64,000 nucleotides of DNA, from assembly GCA_949358305.1 (NCBI GenBank), contig OX442314.1, forward strand, positions 4,095,087 to 4,159,086. Reading direction: 5' to 3'. Source of the DNA: Strigamia acuminata (Eukaryota; Arthropoda; Chilopoda; Geophilomorpha; Linotaeniidae). Below, piece by piece: positions 23,483 through 34,300 of this stretch (within the stretch, counting starts at the first letter, position 1; each line of letters opens with the position of its first letter). The position numbers and the translations under genes are program-made. The notes under the pieces are model-generated. The model was not told the DNA's origin and searched no databases. It saw nothing but the letters and a program-made list of their open reading frames with translations.

Positions 23483-24243
23483 TGTCGTGTTCCGACTTTG
23501 TGGAAATAATCTTACTTACTTTGCAGGTACCTGAAATATTGTGTAATTATTAATTCTAATAATCACACAGTCAAATAAAAGATTAAAAGATTTTATTTAA
23601 AATACTTAAAAGAAAATTACAAATTAATATTATTGATCTAATTTTAATACTGGTCTTGGTCTCAGGTCCGTTGGCTGCGGACACGATTGAATGCTGAATT
23701 TTAGTGTTAAAATCCAGACTTCTATCTTGATTCCTTTGTTGGCTGTCGTCTAGGCGTCGAACAATGTTCCACGTGATAAGCGTGTCGTCTGTTGTTCGAT
23801 ATCGCGAATGGCGATGAATATTTCCCTTCCGGAGTCTCCGGATGGAAAATAAATGCTCTTTAGTATAAATATACAGCAGAATCTCCACTTGTATATTTTA
23901 GTTGTTTAGTCCTACTTTCTGACTCGACGGGCATCGGTCTCGGTCACTCCTGGTGTATTCACGCGAGGCTTGATCGTTGAGACGGTGATGGTTGTCGATT
24001 GAGGTAGGTAGTTGAAGTTAAGTCTTTGAGTCAAACAGCTCCTTTTATTTCCTCCTCACACGTGACAGGAACCAGAATGGATTAACATAATTTCTATTGT
24101 CAAATTCACTAGTCATGTGACGTAGGAGGAGAAAACGGGGTCAGTTCGTTGACCTAAGGTCAATTGGAAGGTAGTAGAGACTTTACCCCATTCCAAGAAT
24201 TAGCTAATTGCTGTATGAGTAATATTTCTATTTTTATTTCACA
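23483..24243 (-). mobile_element. Degenerate gypsy-type solo LTR
   Basis: Shares order and words with the 610-bp gypsy LTR at 50300: the tgtcgt start, ggctgcggacacgattgaatgctg against gctggcggatacgatttgttgctg, a cacgtg-centred block, gacgggcatcg and gacggtgatg. Internal gypsy sequence is absent on both sides. The right end (tttcaca) and target duplication are uncertain. Same orientation as the full element, judged from the shared left end. Confidence 0.5.
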
Positions 24244-24269
24244 ATAAAAAATACGAATTAAATATAATT

Positions 24270-26259
24270 TGTGACAAATTAATAGGACTATAAATGCCTG
24301 ATTTTCCACCAGAAGGCGCTGTTGCGCCATTTTGACGGTAATTCTACTGTATTTGTTGTAGAACCAATGTAATTCCTATATAAAGTTATTTATGGTGTTT
24401 TAATTACAAATATGTTCGTTTGATAAGAATAAACAATTCAATCTTCATGATATCGAAATATCACGGCCGAAATTACAGAGATTTCGTCTGCTAAAACAGC
24501 ATTCGTCAATGCGGTATGTCGCCACTAGAAGGCGCTATCGCAAATCAGCGGTAAATTCGAAATACGGAATTAAATGAATAACAAGGAATATATATTAAAT
24601 AAGTATTTAATATATTCACTTAGATTATTTTACTTGACAATAATATAAAGTTATATTATTGTATTGAATGATTGGAAGAAAGAATTGGTCACATTCTTGA
24701 AATAGTGGCCATGCGGATTAAAGGATTAATGTGTGACTTGGGAATGTGTCCTGGGTATCCACTTCCCGTCCCCGGTATCCATTTCCTGTTTCATGTCAAG
24801 AAATTAGCATAATCCGAATTATGTTCCTCCGTATCCACTTCCTGTATCACGGGATTGGCGGGATTCATGGACCCCATGTTCCAATTGGATAAGTGGTCAA
24901 ATCACTTAATCCAATCCAAGATATATATTTCCTGAACACAGGAAGTTAACAGAGTTGGTCAGTTGCATTTAGTTCTTGGTTCTAGTCTTGGGTAATTATT
25001 ATATGAATTTTATACGGTATTTGGTATATGTATTTTGTACGGTATTTAGTATGTGCTTAGTTATTTGGTTTCTTGTGGATGGTTTAGTCTCTTGAAACCG
25101 CGCATTGTTCTGCTGAATAATGCATTCGACCGATTGAAGGTTTAAAGTCGGGATACGCTTGTTTCCGTCAACGGTCTTGCCGAGGATACCAGCTTTGTGC
25201 GTACGGTGTTCTCGTGGTCGGGCAATAGAGCCACGCGCGGTACAAAAGTATTCAGTAACCGTCGGTAGCACTGTTACTGTATGAGTTTGACTCCATCACC
25301 TGTTGGTGCCAAAACAGTCTGCATGTAAAAACGTGTAGTTACCGCTAGTAGCACCAAGTGCTTGGGAACGCTAATCTCCGCGGTAATGGTGCCAAAGCAG
25401 TCTGTTTATCAGTAGTACTTCGTGTGGTTAATTCTGTTGTGCGGGGCTGCGAGCTATAACCCCCTGAGTATCAGTACCGTCTCTCACCGTACTGTTGCTT
25501 AGGGCACGCGCGATACTGCCCTACTCGACAAGGCGAATTTATGACGGCAACTGTGTGTTGCGATGACTAACTTTTATATTTGACAGCCGATAATAAAATC
25601 AATTGTTTAAACTTGAAGTCAAGTTAACAACCCAAATAAAGTCACGAGACTTGTTCGATTTACAACGAATAAATTCGTAATAATGAATTGAATACAATTC
25701 ATTAACCAAAACATTTAACTCACAACGTCACGAATTATAGATAATTCATAAGCGGAACATTGGTGAATAAATTACTTCATTTATTCATAACCAATGTCCA
25801 CCCTAGTTGTGGCGGTGCAGACAAAGTCAACCGCATCTCTCGGATCGAACCCAAGCCGCATTACACGACAATACGAACCAGTTACGCGATACGAACCCGG
25901 AACGCGAAGCCGACGGAAACCGCGAGGACACCGCCAGCCCGGCTAGCGCAGACGACATCTGTAACCTCGGTCGAGCGGGCGTTCTGCCGTTCCCGGACCC
26001 AGGATCCGAATACACGTAATGTTATTATTTTAGGGCTGTTTCACAGCCAATTATTTGTATAGTTTAATTTGTAAATTAACTTGCCAAATGTCGGCATTAG
26101 TTCATGTATAACTTTTAGAGTTGATTCTATTGTTTGACAACAATAAATGTAGTGTTTTGATAACTCTGTTGTTCTTATTTATCTCGTATTTAATCACTTA
26201 TTCACGCGACTTATACCCGGTACTATCATGCGATAGGAGTTGTGGTCGTCACCGTCACA
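24270..26259 (+). repeat. 5' LTR of gag-only element
   Basis: 1990 bp, TG...CA ends, unusually long relative to the interior. Includes tandem-looking text gtgccaaaacagtctgcatg / gtgccaaagcagtctgttta and an AT-rich 3' part with aataaa words. Open frames inside (24999-25271, 25760-26062) recur identically in the 3' LTR and have no supporting features. Confidence 0.93.
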
Positions 26260-26261
26260 CG

Positions 26262-26279
26262 TGGAGGTCCCACCGAGAT
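26262..26279 (+). promoter_or_regulatory. Primer binding site, tRNA-Gln type
   Basis: TGGAGGTCCCACCGAGAT begins two bases after the 5' LTR. It is the complement of the 3' end of a eukaryotic tRNA-Gln (ending ATCTCGGTGGGACCT plus CCA) as I know it. Confidence 0.8.
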
Positions 26280-26986
26280 AGGTTGCACAGTTTTAAATTT
26301 ATCGAATTTAAATAAAAGTGAAAATTGAGATAAATAAAGATTATAACATTTCAAAACATTTTATATGTTTCTGCTTTTGCGAAGTAGGAAATTCTCTTTA
26401 AGAACGTTGGGATTCGTGAGAACTCTAACATTAAAGGGAATGTCATGTTGTGTTATAAACACTCGAAAAAATTGAAGTAAAATTTATTTTATTTTCACGA
26501 AATGATCTGGAAGTTTATATTTTATAAAACTTATTTTCCTTCGAAAATATTCAATCGGTAAAAAAGGATTGACCAGACCAAATTCCAAGAAGTACGGACT
26601 TAGTAGAGAACTATTAATTAAGGTGAAACCAAAATTCACCAATCAGAGAGGCGCAGATTAGGATCCAGATTTAAGCGTGGACTCAGATCACCAGACCAGA
26701 CCCGGATAGACGTGTTTCCAGTAGCCATCTTGACCACGCCGTCCCGATTTCAGTCACGATTCGAATTACCGCGCCGTAACCTGCAAAGCTAAGTATTGTT
26801 TGTTCTTTTATTGTTAACTTTGAATTAAGCGTGCTTTTAATCACGCCAGTTTAAATATTCTGATATTTAGTGTTTTGTTTTAATTTTTTGAAAGTTTAAC
26901 GCGTATTAAACAACGCGAAGTTTAATTTCGCTTTATTAAAGTTTAGAAGTGTTTCCTTTTGAAAGTGTATTGTATTAAAGTGTATA
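26280..26986. other. Leader region of gag-only element
   Basis: About 700 bp between the primer binding site and the gag ORF with no coding signal. As in other retroelements this is where packaging signals would lie, but nothing specific was recognised. Confidence 0.4.
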
Positions 26987-28501
26987 TTGAATTCTTTAAT
27001 AATAAAGAATTCTTTATTTCCGAATTGTTCAAGTTTTGATATGACGCAACAACCGTTTAACATATTTGACTTTGAAGAAGGGAATAATAAAGGAGATAAT
27101 TTAAATTTAAGTTATCAACCGTCCAATGGTCATCCCGAAGTAATTCAGGATGGTCTGACAATCTACTGTCAGCTTTATAATTTAGACCGAAATCAGTTCA
27201 AAAATATAACAGAGGCAGTATTTCATGTAAAAACTATGGATAAACGAAATCAGCAAAAGTTTCAAATATCCAGTGGTGGGTCTAACTTAGAAAAGTTTAA
27301 ACCACCTAATTCGGTAGATAAGGGGGAAAAGAATTATAAAAATAATAATTCTCATCCAGGGAGTTATTTAACTAACCAATTGGTTGTTCAGAACAAACTC
27401 AACCCCTTTTACAGACAACATCAGCTGAATTCAGCTGAATTTGCTAATTTAGGCGAAACACAACAATGTGTGGCTAGTTTCAATCTGTCGAAAAATCTAC
27501 CGCTACCCAAAGAATTGGGAACAGTGAACAAAAAATTGTGGCTACCTATATCAACCCTAAGGGAAGAAAGTCGAACTACAAACAAACAATTACGGTCACC
27601 GAATTCTCGCGATGGATTTACGAATTCGTTCTCCAAGTATACAAGCGAGAAAAGTGGTTTACCTACTCCAAACAAACGTTTGCAGCCACCCAACTCATTC
27701 AACGGTCAATCCGAATTGATGCAGGAATTTTTGACGTTTTACTGTCAAGAGTATGATTTAAATCAAAATCAATTTGCGACTGCAAGCGAAGCAATGATAT
27801 ATGTAATGAAGCATAATCTAAAGGGAAAATCCAACGATATTATTTCGCAGTCAATTCCCAACCCAAATCAAGAAATTGTCGAACAATCGTTCACAAAAGA
27901 TTTGCCGTTTAGGAGACGTGATCAATCTAGTCCAACACGACAAAGGTTGGGAGACCAAGCTCAAAATTCTCAATCTCCTAAAAAGAAGTTATGGAGTATG
28001 AATGATTACTCTTCATTTAAAGATTCGAGTACAGGAACAAAGGTTTCAACTACTCAAACAAGTGGACCGTTCAATCGAACGTTTCGGAAAATGAGTACTC
28101 TTCCCACAATACCGGTGGTTGAAGAAATCTTGCGTAGTCAATCTAATACTAGTTCGACCAACAGTCAAACCAACAAAAATATATGTGGTAAAAATAGCAT
28201 TTCTGAAATTTCAAATTCACAAAATGCCACCTTTCCTTACGTCAAACAATGTTTTCATTGTAAACGACCGGGACATGTCAAACGAGATTGTCCCACATGG
28301 TCTAAACGAGAATTTAACGATCAATGCAAGAATTTTAATTATTCCAATGTGTCACGAGACTCATTTAAACGACCCAGACAAAATTGGGTCACCACCGAAC
28401 TGTTCGAACAACGGTTTACAGAAATGGAAACCAAAATGCAGGCGATTATGAATAAGTCTATGTCCGACCTATTTGATAAGCTTTCTCAACACAAAATGTA
28501 G
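26987..28501 (+). CDS. Gag-like zinc-knuckle protein of non-autonomous LTR element
   Basis: Uninterrupted 504-codon ORF (first ATG at 26987; a second in-frame ATG at 27041 before TQQPFNIFDFEEG is also possible). One CCHC zinc knuckle, CFHCKRPGHVKRDC, lies at about residue 421, with spacing C-x2-C-x4-H-x4-C typical of nucleocapsid. A domain of about 34 residues is duplicated: LTIYCQLYNLDRNQF at about 57-71 and LTFYCQEYDLNQNQF at about 248-262, each followed by a similar helix-like segment. Ser/Asn/Gln-rich linkers repeat motifs such as NKRLQPPNS. No pol domain follows. Likely assembles particles or packages RNA using enzymes from another element. The intact frame suggests recent selection. Confidence 0.85.
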   Translation: MNSLIIKNSLFPNCSSFDMTQQPFNIFDFEEGNNKGDNLNLSYQPSNGHPEVIQDGLTIYCQLYNLDRNQFKNITEAVFHVKTMDKRNQQKFQISSGGSNLEKFKPPNSVDKGEKNYKNNNSHPGSYLTNQLVVQNKLNPFYRQHQLNSAEFANLGETQQCVASFNLSKNLPLPKELGTVNKKLWLPISTLREESRTTNKQLRSPNSRDGFTNSFSKYTSEKSGLPTPNKRLQPPNSFNGQSELMQEFLTFYCQEYDLNQNQFATASEAMIYVMKHNLKGKSNDIISQSIPNPNQEIVEQSFTKDLPFRRRDQSSPTRQRLGDQAQNSQSPKKKLWSMNDYSSFKDSSTGTKVSTTQTSGPFNRTFRKMSTLPTIPVVEEILRSQSNTSSTNSQTNKNICGKNSISEISNSQNATFPYVKQCFHCKRPGHVKRDCPTWSKREFNDQCKNFNYSNVSRDSFKRPRQNWVTTELFEQRFTEMETKMQAIMNKSMSDLFDKLSQHKM

Positions 28502-29034
28502 GAAATTCTTCAGATCAAACGATCTCCCGACTATAGAAAAATCCTTTACATGAACCATGACCTCTGTTCTATAGAAAAGGGGGACAAAAATAAAAATTAA
28601 GATTAACAAAATCTTGAATAATAATACTACATTATGAAGACGACTATTTTATTAAATTACCATAGCCAATTTTCACAATAGAATTCCAAGTCTTTCTAGG
28701 AAATCGACTCCGGTCATGACAATTAAGGGGGACAGGAATCAAGATGATGCTTAATTGTCAATAATCACCGTTAATAATTGTTATTATTTATTGATAAAAC
28801 TTAACCAAATTACGTATAAGAAAATCGAATTTGTACTATTGGAAGAAATTTAAGAATAAATTTCGGCAAAAGAAATCCTGAACTTAGGCAATCTAATTGG
28901 GTTAAACAACTCAACTCAGAATCGGAAGTCACAGCGTCTCCCAAGATATATCAAGCCCGACAAAAGCATTTATATCCATTAATAGGATAGAAATAAGTGA
29001 AAGTGTAAACACTTCCAATTATTTAAGGGGGATT
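28502..29034 (+). other. 3' internal region and polypurine tract of gag-only element
   Basis: Non-coding interior after gag. It contains several aagggggac/ggggga purine runs; the last, AAGGGGGATT at 29025-29034, abuts the 3' LTR and is the likely polypurine tract. Confidence 0.65.
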
Positions 29035-31024
29035 TGTGACAAATTAATAGGACTATAAATGCCTGATTTTCCACCAGAAGGCGCTGTTGCGCCATTTTGA
29101 CGGTAATTCTACTGTATTTGTTGTAGAACCAATGTAATTCCTATATAAAGTTATTTATGGTGTTTTAATTACAAATATGTTCGTTTGATAAGAATAAACA
29201 ATTCAATCTTCATGATATCGAAATATCACGGCCGAAATTACAGAGATTTCGTCTGCTAAAACAGCATTCGTCAATGCGGTATGTCGCCACTAGAAGGCGC
29301 TATCGCAAATCAGCGGTAAATTCGAAATACGGAATTAAATGAATAACAAGGAATATATATTAAATAAGTATTTAATATATTCACTTAGATTATTTTACTT
29401 GACAATAATATAAAGTTATATTATTGTATTGAATGATTGGAAGAAAGAATTGGTCACATTCTTGAAATAGTGGCCATGCGGATTAAAGGATTAATGTGTG
29501 ACTTGGGAATGTGTCCTGGGTATCCACTTCCCGTCCCCGGTATCCATTTCCTGTTTCATGTCAAGAAATTAGCATAATCCGAATTATGTTCCTCCGTATC
29601 CACTTCCTGTATCACGGGATTGGCGGGATTCATGGACCCCATGTTCCAATTGGATAAGTGGTCAAATCACTTAATCCAATCCAAGATATATATTTCCTGA
29701 ACACAGGAAGTTAACAGAGTTGGTCAGTTGCATTTAGTTCTTGGTTCTAGTCTTGGGTAATTATTATATGAATTTTATACGGTATTTGGTATATGTATTT
29801 TGTACGGTATTTAGTATGTGCTTAGTTATTTGGTTTCTTGTGGATGGTTTAGTCTCTTGAAACCGCGCATTGTTCTGCTGAATAATGCATTCGACCGATT
29901 GAAGGTTTAAAGTCGGGATACGCTTGTTTCCGTCAACGGTCTTGCCGAGGATACCAGCTTTGTGCGTACGGTGTTCTCGTGGTCGGGCAATAGAGCCACG
30001 CGCGGTACAAAAGTATTCAGTAACCGTCGGTAGCACTGTTACTGTATGAGTTTGACTCCATCACCTGTTGGTGCCAAAACAGTCTGCATGTAAAAACGTG
30101 TAGTTACCGCTAGTAGCACCAAGTGCTTGGGAACGCTAATCTCCGCGGTAATGGTGCCAAAGCAGTCTGTTTATCAGTAGTACTTCGTGTGGTTAATTCT
30201 GTTGTGCGGGGCTGCGAGCTATAACCCCCTGAGTATCAGTACCGTCTCTCACCGTACTGTTGCTTAGGGCACGCGCGATACTGCCCTACTCGACAAGGCG
30301 AATTTATGACGGCAACTGTGTGTTGCGATGACTAACTTTTATATTTGACAGCCGATAATAAAATCAATTGTTTAAACTTGAAGTCAAGTTAACAACCCAA
30401 ATAAAGTCACGAGACTTGTTCGATTTACAACGAATAAATTCGTAATAATGAATTGAATACAATTCATTAACCAAAACATTTAACTCACAACGTCACGAAT
30501 TATAGATAATTCATAAGCGGAACATTGGTGAATAAATTACTTCATTTATTCATAACCAATGTCCACCCTAGTTGTGGCGGTGCAGACAAAGTCAACCGCA
30601 TCTCTCGGATCGAACCCAAGCCGCATTACACGACAATACGAACCAGTTACGCGATACGAACCCGGAACGCGAAGCCGACGGAAACCGCGAGGACACCGCC
30701 AGCCCGGCTAGCGCAGACGACATCTGTAACCTCGGTCGAGCGGGCGTTCTGCCGTTCCCGGACCCAGGATCCGAATACACGTAATGTTATTATTTTAGGG
30801 CTGTTTCACAGCCAATTATTTGTATAGTTTAATTTGTAAATTAACTTGCCAAATGTCGGCATTAGTTCATGTATAACTTTTAGAGTTGATTCTATTGTTT
30901 GACAACAATAAATGTAGTGTTTTGATAACTCTGTTGTTCTTATTTATCTCGTATTTAATCACTTATTCACGCGACTTATACCCGGTACTATCATGCGATA
31001 GGAGTTGTGGTCGTCACCGTCACA
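29035..31024 (+). repeat. 3' LTR of gag-only element
   Basis: Same length as the 5' LTR with no net indel, ending GTCACA and followed by the target duplication aatt. Confidence 0.93.
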
Positions 31025-31144
31025 AATTCACAACAAAATAAAACGGTGTCCATTTAGGATCACCACAACTTGATACCCCGAGCCAAGCTGAGAAATACCT
31101 GCGAGATTTTTCGAAACTCTACTTTCAGGGTAAGACAATTCCAT

Positions 31145-32355
31145 GGGATGGACTAATCGGCAGCTGTCAATCGTCAGCTGTCAGCTGTCAGCTGGCAGCT
31201 GGCAGCTGACGAATCGGATTATGTCGCTAATCCGCAAAAAACGCCGAAACTAATCGGCAGCTGGCAGCTGTCAATCGTCAGCTGCCGCCGATTTTTGGCT
31301 CCGGTTTTCGACCGTCAGCTGCGCCGGTTTTTGGCCGACAGCTGCCGGTAGCTGCGTCGGTTTTAGACCAGCAGCTGCGCTGGTTTTGACCGGCAGCTGG
31401 GCCGGTTTTGGGCCGGCAGCTGCGCCGGTTTTCGATCGTCAGTTGCCGGCGATTTTCGATCGTCAGCTGCCGCCGATTTTTGACGTACAGCTGACGATTT
31501 TTGAATTTGATGGCAGCATTTTCGATCGTGTATTTGACCGGCAGCTGCGCCGGTTTTAGATCGGCAGCTGCGTCGATTTTCGACTGGCAGTTGCGACGAT
31601 TTTTGACCGTCAGCTGCTGGTTTTCGACCGTCAGCGCTATGAAATACACATGAAATACACGTGAAATACTACAAAATATGAAATGAAATACTACAAATAA
31701 ATATGAATATGAATATATATGAATATAAATGAATATAAATGAATACAAATGAATACAAATATAAATTAATAAATATAAATGAAATAAATACTACAAATGA
31801 AATGAAATACTACAAATGAAATGAAATACTGTCGGGCCAAAATTCGTCAGCTGTACGTCAAAAATCGCCGGCAGCTGACGATCGAAAACCGGCGCAGCTG
31901 CCGGCCCAAAACCGGCCCAGCTGCCGGCCCAAAACCGGCCCAGCTGCCGGCCCAAAACCGGCCCAGCTGCCGGTCAAAACCAGCGCAGCTGCCGACCAAA
32001 ATTCGTCAGCTGTACGTCAAAAATCGGCGGCAGCTGACGATCGAAAATCGCCGGCAACTGACGATCAAAAACCGGCGCAGCTGCCGGCCCAAAACCGGCC
32101 CAGCTGCCGGTCAAAACCAGCGCAGCTGCCGGTCTAAAACCGACGCAGCTACCGGCAGCTGTCGGCCAAAAACCGGCGCAGCTGACGGTCGAAAATCGGA
32201 GCCAAAAATCGGCGGCAGCTGACGATTGACAGCTGCCAGCTGCCGATTAGTTTCGGCGTTTTTTACGGATTAGCGACATAATCCGATTCGTCAGCTGCCA
32301 GCTGCCAGCTGCCAGCTGACAGCTGACGATTGACAGCTGCCGATTAGTCCATCCC
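31145..32355. mobile_element. CAGCTG-rich fold-back element with 9-bp TSD
   Basis: A 1211-bp inverted-repeat element starting GGGATGGACTAATCGGCAGC and ending with its inverse (CCGATTAGTCCATCCC). It is flanked by the perfect 9-bp direct repeat caattccat (31136-31144 and 32356-32364). Arms of several hundred bp are made almost entirely of CAGCTG hexamers spaced by ccggcccaaaa-type words; the centre (about 31640-31830) is an AT-rich gaatataaat repeat. A 9-bp duplication with long arms fits the Mutator (MULE) class. No transposase is present. The open frames in the arms are repeats of the same word. Confidence 0.88.
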
Positions 32356-32364
32356 CAATTCCAT

Positions 32365-32566
32365 TTACATTTTGGATTTATATTTTAGCGACACATTGTG
32401 CAGCGCAACAATATACAACGCAACAATATACAGCGACATATTTCACTATTTATTTAATTTTTTTATATATTTATTAATTAATTTTTTTTATTTTTTTATG
32501 TCATTATTATTTTTTTTTGAAAAAATAAAATTTTAAATTTAAATAAATAAATAAAATGAATAAATT
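32365..32566. other. Spacer before RING ORF
   Basis: Contains a short repeat (cgcaacaatatacaacgcaa) and a T-rich run. No gene signal. Confidence 0.3.
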
Positions 32567-32905
32567 TTGGTGCATAGCATTGCCAGCCTTATAACTTTCA
32601 GCCCTTTTTTTTTAATTCCCAACTTCTATGCATTTAATGCACACAATGCATGGAAACACCAGACTGAGGAGCAGGTACAGCATCGTTTTAACTTGCGGGA
32701 AGTTGTGAGAGGTGTTGAAGCAGAGGAATCGGAACATGAATCAAACCAATGTTCCATTTGCCTTACTAACAAGCGGAACATTTTGTTGGTGCCATGTTCA
32801 CACACTTTCTGCTCCGCATGTGTAGAGAACTTCCTAAAAGATAAGGTGGAGCCCTACTGCTTGTCTTGCAGACATGTTATTAGTACTATGTATAAAATGT
32901 TTTAG
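32567..32905 (+). CDS. Small RING-finger ORF, plus strand
   Basis: An open frame of 112 codons ending in a C3HC4-like RING: CSICLTNKRN, then VPCSHTFCSACVENF, then CLSC, with a C-terminal tail ISTMYKMF like the end of IAP-type E3 ligases. No in-frame ATG precedes the RING, so it would need an upstream exon; a possible acceptor (ataactttcag) is near 32599. It may be the last exon of a gene or part of a transposon that carries a RING domain. A second, different RING ORF lies at 40343. Function would be E3 ubiquitin ligase activity if expressed. Confidence 0.45.
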   Translation: MVHSIASLITFSPFFLIPNFYAFNAHNAWKHQTEEQVQHRFNLREVVRGVEAEESEHESNQCSICLTNKRNILLVPCSHTFCSACVENFLKDKVEPYCLSCRHVISTMYKMF

Positions 32906-33264
32906 CCAGGGGAATAAGGGCTGGAAATGTAAGGGCTGGCAAATTACAATTAATTAGTTCATTTAATGTTATCAGGGAATAAAGGGCTAAAACTTAAAGT
33001 CTTGGCACATATTAAATAATCACTTTATTAATTTATTACTTCAATTTATTATTTCATTTTAAAAGATTAAAAGAGGCTGAAACATAAAAGGCTGGCAAAT
33101 GGAAGGCTGGCACTGCCCGAGGCTGGCACAATATAATTCAACAAACTGAAAATAAAAAGTAGGAAATGAGGCTAAAACAGAAAAGGCTAAACAATTAAAA
33201 GGCTGGCAACACCCCGATCCTAAATTTTTATTAATTCAAAGTTTAATACTTGAATACATGAAAC
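32906..33264. other. Spacer with ggctggca words
   Basis: Irregular repeats of gggctggaaa, aggctggcaaa and aggctaaaac follow the RING ORF. No gene, no clear boundaries. Confidence 0.4.
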
Positions 33265-33625
33265 TAACGAGGGGAACACCGTATAAGATACTCACAGATT
33301 GTTGTAAGATTGTTGTAATAATAAACATGGAGAATTGTTGTATCATGCTGAATGAGACCCTAAAATAATTTCATTCCATAAACAGTCAACAATGCAAACA
33401 ATGAGCTCAAAGTTTGCACTATTTTGTCTGTGTATGCATCCAATCTGAGCAATCAGGCCTAGTGTATGAATACTGTAAACAACAGTTGCTAGGTAAAAAG
33501 TAGTTCCAAGATCAAAGTTGAATTTTATCATTTGAGATTCAATGATGTCATTTCCTCATTTGATGTCATGGCATCAGAACTTTGTTCACCAACATGACTG
33601 AATTCATGAAGACAACAATAGTTTG

Positions 33626-33697
33626 TAGTGGTGGTCCAGTGGTTAAGGCAATGGACTAGGAATCTTTCCACACAGGTTCAAATCCTGTTGTCTGTGA
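33626..33697 (+). other. tRNA-Ser-like sequence in MITE, left arm
   Basis: Begins gtagtggtggtccagtgg, keeps an A-box-like tggtccagtggttaaggc and a perfect B box GGTTCAAATCC at 33676-33686. The D arm and T arm match type tRNA-Ser. The anticodon stem is broken (ggactaggaatcttt), the long variable arm is gone and the acceptor stem is poor. Not a functional tRNA; could still be a Pol III promoter. Confidence 0.75.
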
Positions 33698-33869
33698 AAA
33701 TTTTTTACTTCTATTTTTTAATTTTTTTTAGCAGTAATTTTAATGTTTTTAATTTTATGTTTGTTTTTAGAAAACTTTAATTAATTAATTTTAATTTTTT
33801 AACAAACATAAAATTAAAAACATTAAAATTACTGCTAAAAAAAATTAAAAAATAAAAATAAAAAATTTT

Positions 33870-33941
33870 CACAGACAACAGGATTTGAACCTGTGTGGAA
33901 AGATTCCTAGTCCATTGCCTTAACCACTGGACCACCACTAC
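33870..33941 (-). other. tRNA-Ser-like sequence in MITE, right arm
   Basis: Exact inverse counterpart of 33626-33697 in the opposite arm of the same palindrome, with the same B box (ggatttgaacc on the plus strand). Confidence 0.75.
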
Positions 33942-34300
33942 AAACTATTGTTGTCTTCATGAATTCAGTCATGTTGGTGAACAAAGCTCTGATGTCAAAT
34001 GTCATGTGATATCAAATGAGAAAATGACATCATTGAATCTCAAATGATAAAATTCAACTTTGATCTTGGAACTATTTTTTACCTAGCAACTATTGTTTAC
34101 AGTATTCATACACTAGGCCTGATTGCTCAGATTGGATGCATACACAGACAAAATAGTGCAAACTTTGAGCTCATTGTTTGCATTGTTGACTGTTAATGGA
34201 ATGAAATTATTTTAGGGTCTCATTCAGCATGATACAACAATTCTTCATGTTTATTATTACAACAATCTGTGAGTATCTTATACGGGTGTTCCCCTCGTAA

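Larger units (their letters stand above)
24270..31024 (+). mobile_element. Gag-only LTR retrotransposon, complete
   Basis: A 6755-bp element with two 1990-bp LTRs (24270-26259 and 29035-31024), each TGTGAC...GTCACA, flanked by the 4-bp duplication aatt (24266-24269 and 31025-31028). The LTRs have exactly the same length with a constant offset of 4765 bp, and every stretch I compared matched, so insertion is recent. A primer binding site at 26262 and a polypurine tract at 29025 are in the right places. The 2775-bp interior codes only for a gag-like zinc-knuckle protein; no protease, RT, RNase H or integrase is present. It is therefore non-autonomous. Confidence 0.93.
33268..34297. mobile_element. 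1030-bp palindromic MITE with tRNA-Ser-like arms, TAA TSD
   Basis: A near-complete palindrome with ends CGAGGGGAACACC...GGTGTTCCCCTCG, flanked by TAA on both sides (33265-33267 and 34298-34300). This is the target duplication of PIF/Harbinger elements. Each arm is about 500 bp; the axis is an AT-rich stretch near 33780. Both arms contain the same 72-bp tRNA-Ser-like sequence. A shorter relative lies at 35542-36142. No transposase ORF. Confidence 0.87.

Noticed and set aside
24999-26062. ORFs of 90-100 codons in the 5' LTR of the gag-only element (repeated in the 3' LTR)
   Set aside because: Short, overlapping on both strands, and no recognisable domain; they recur only because the LTR is duplicated.
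33626-33697. A functional tRNA-Ser gene
   Set aside because: The anticodon stem does not pair, the variable arm is missing and the acceptor stem is poor; it lies within a MITE with an inverted copy.
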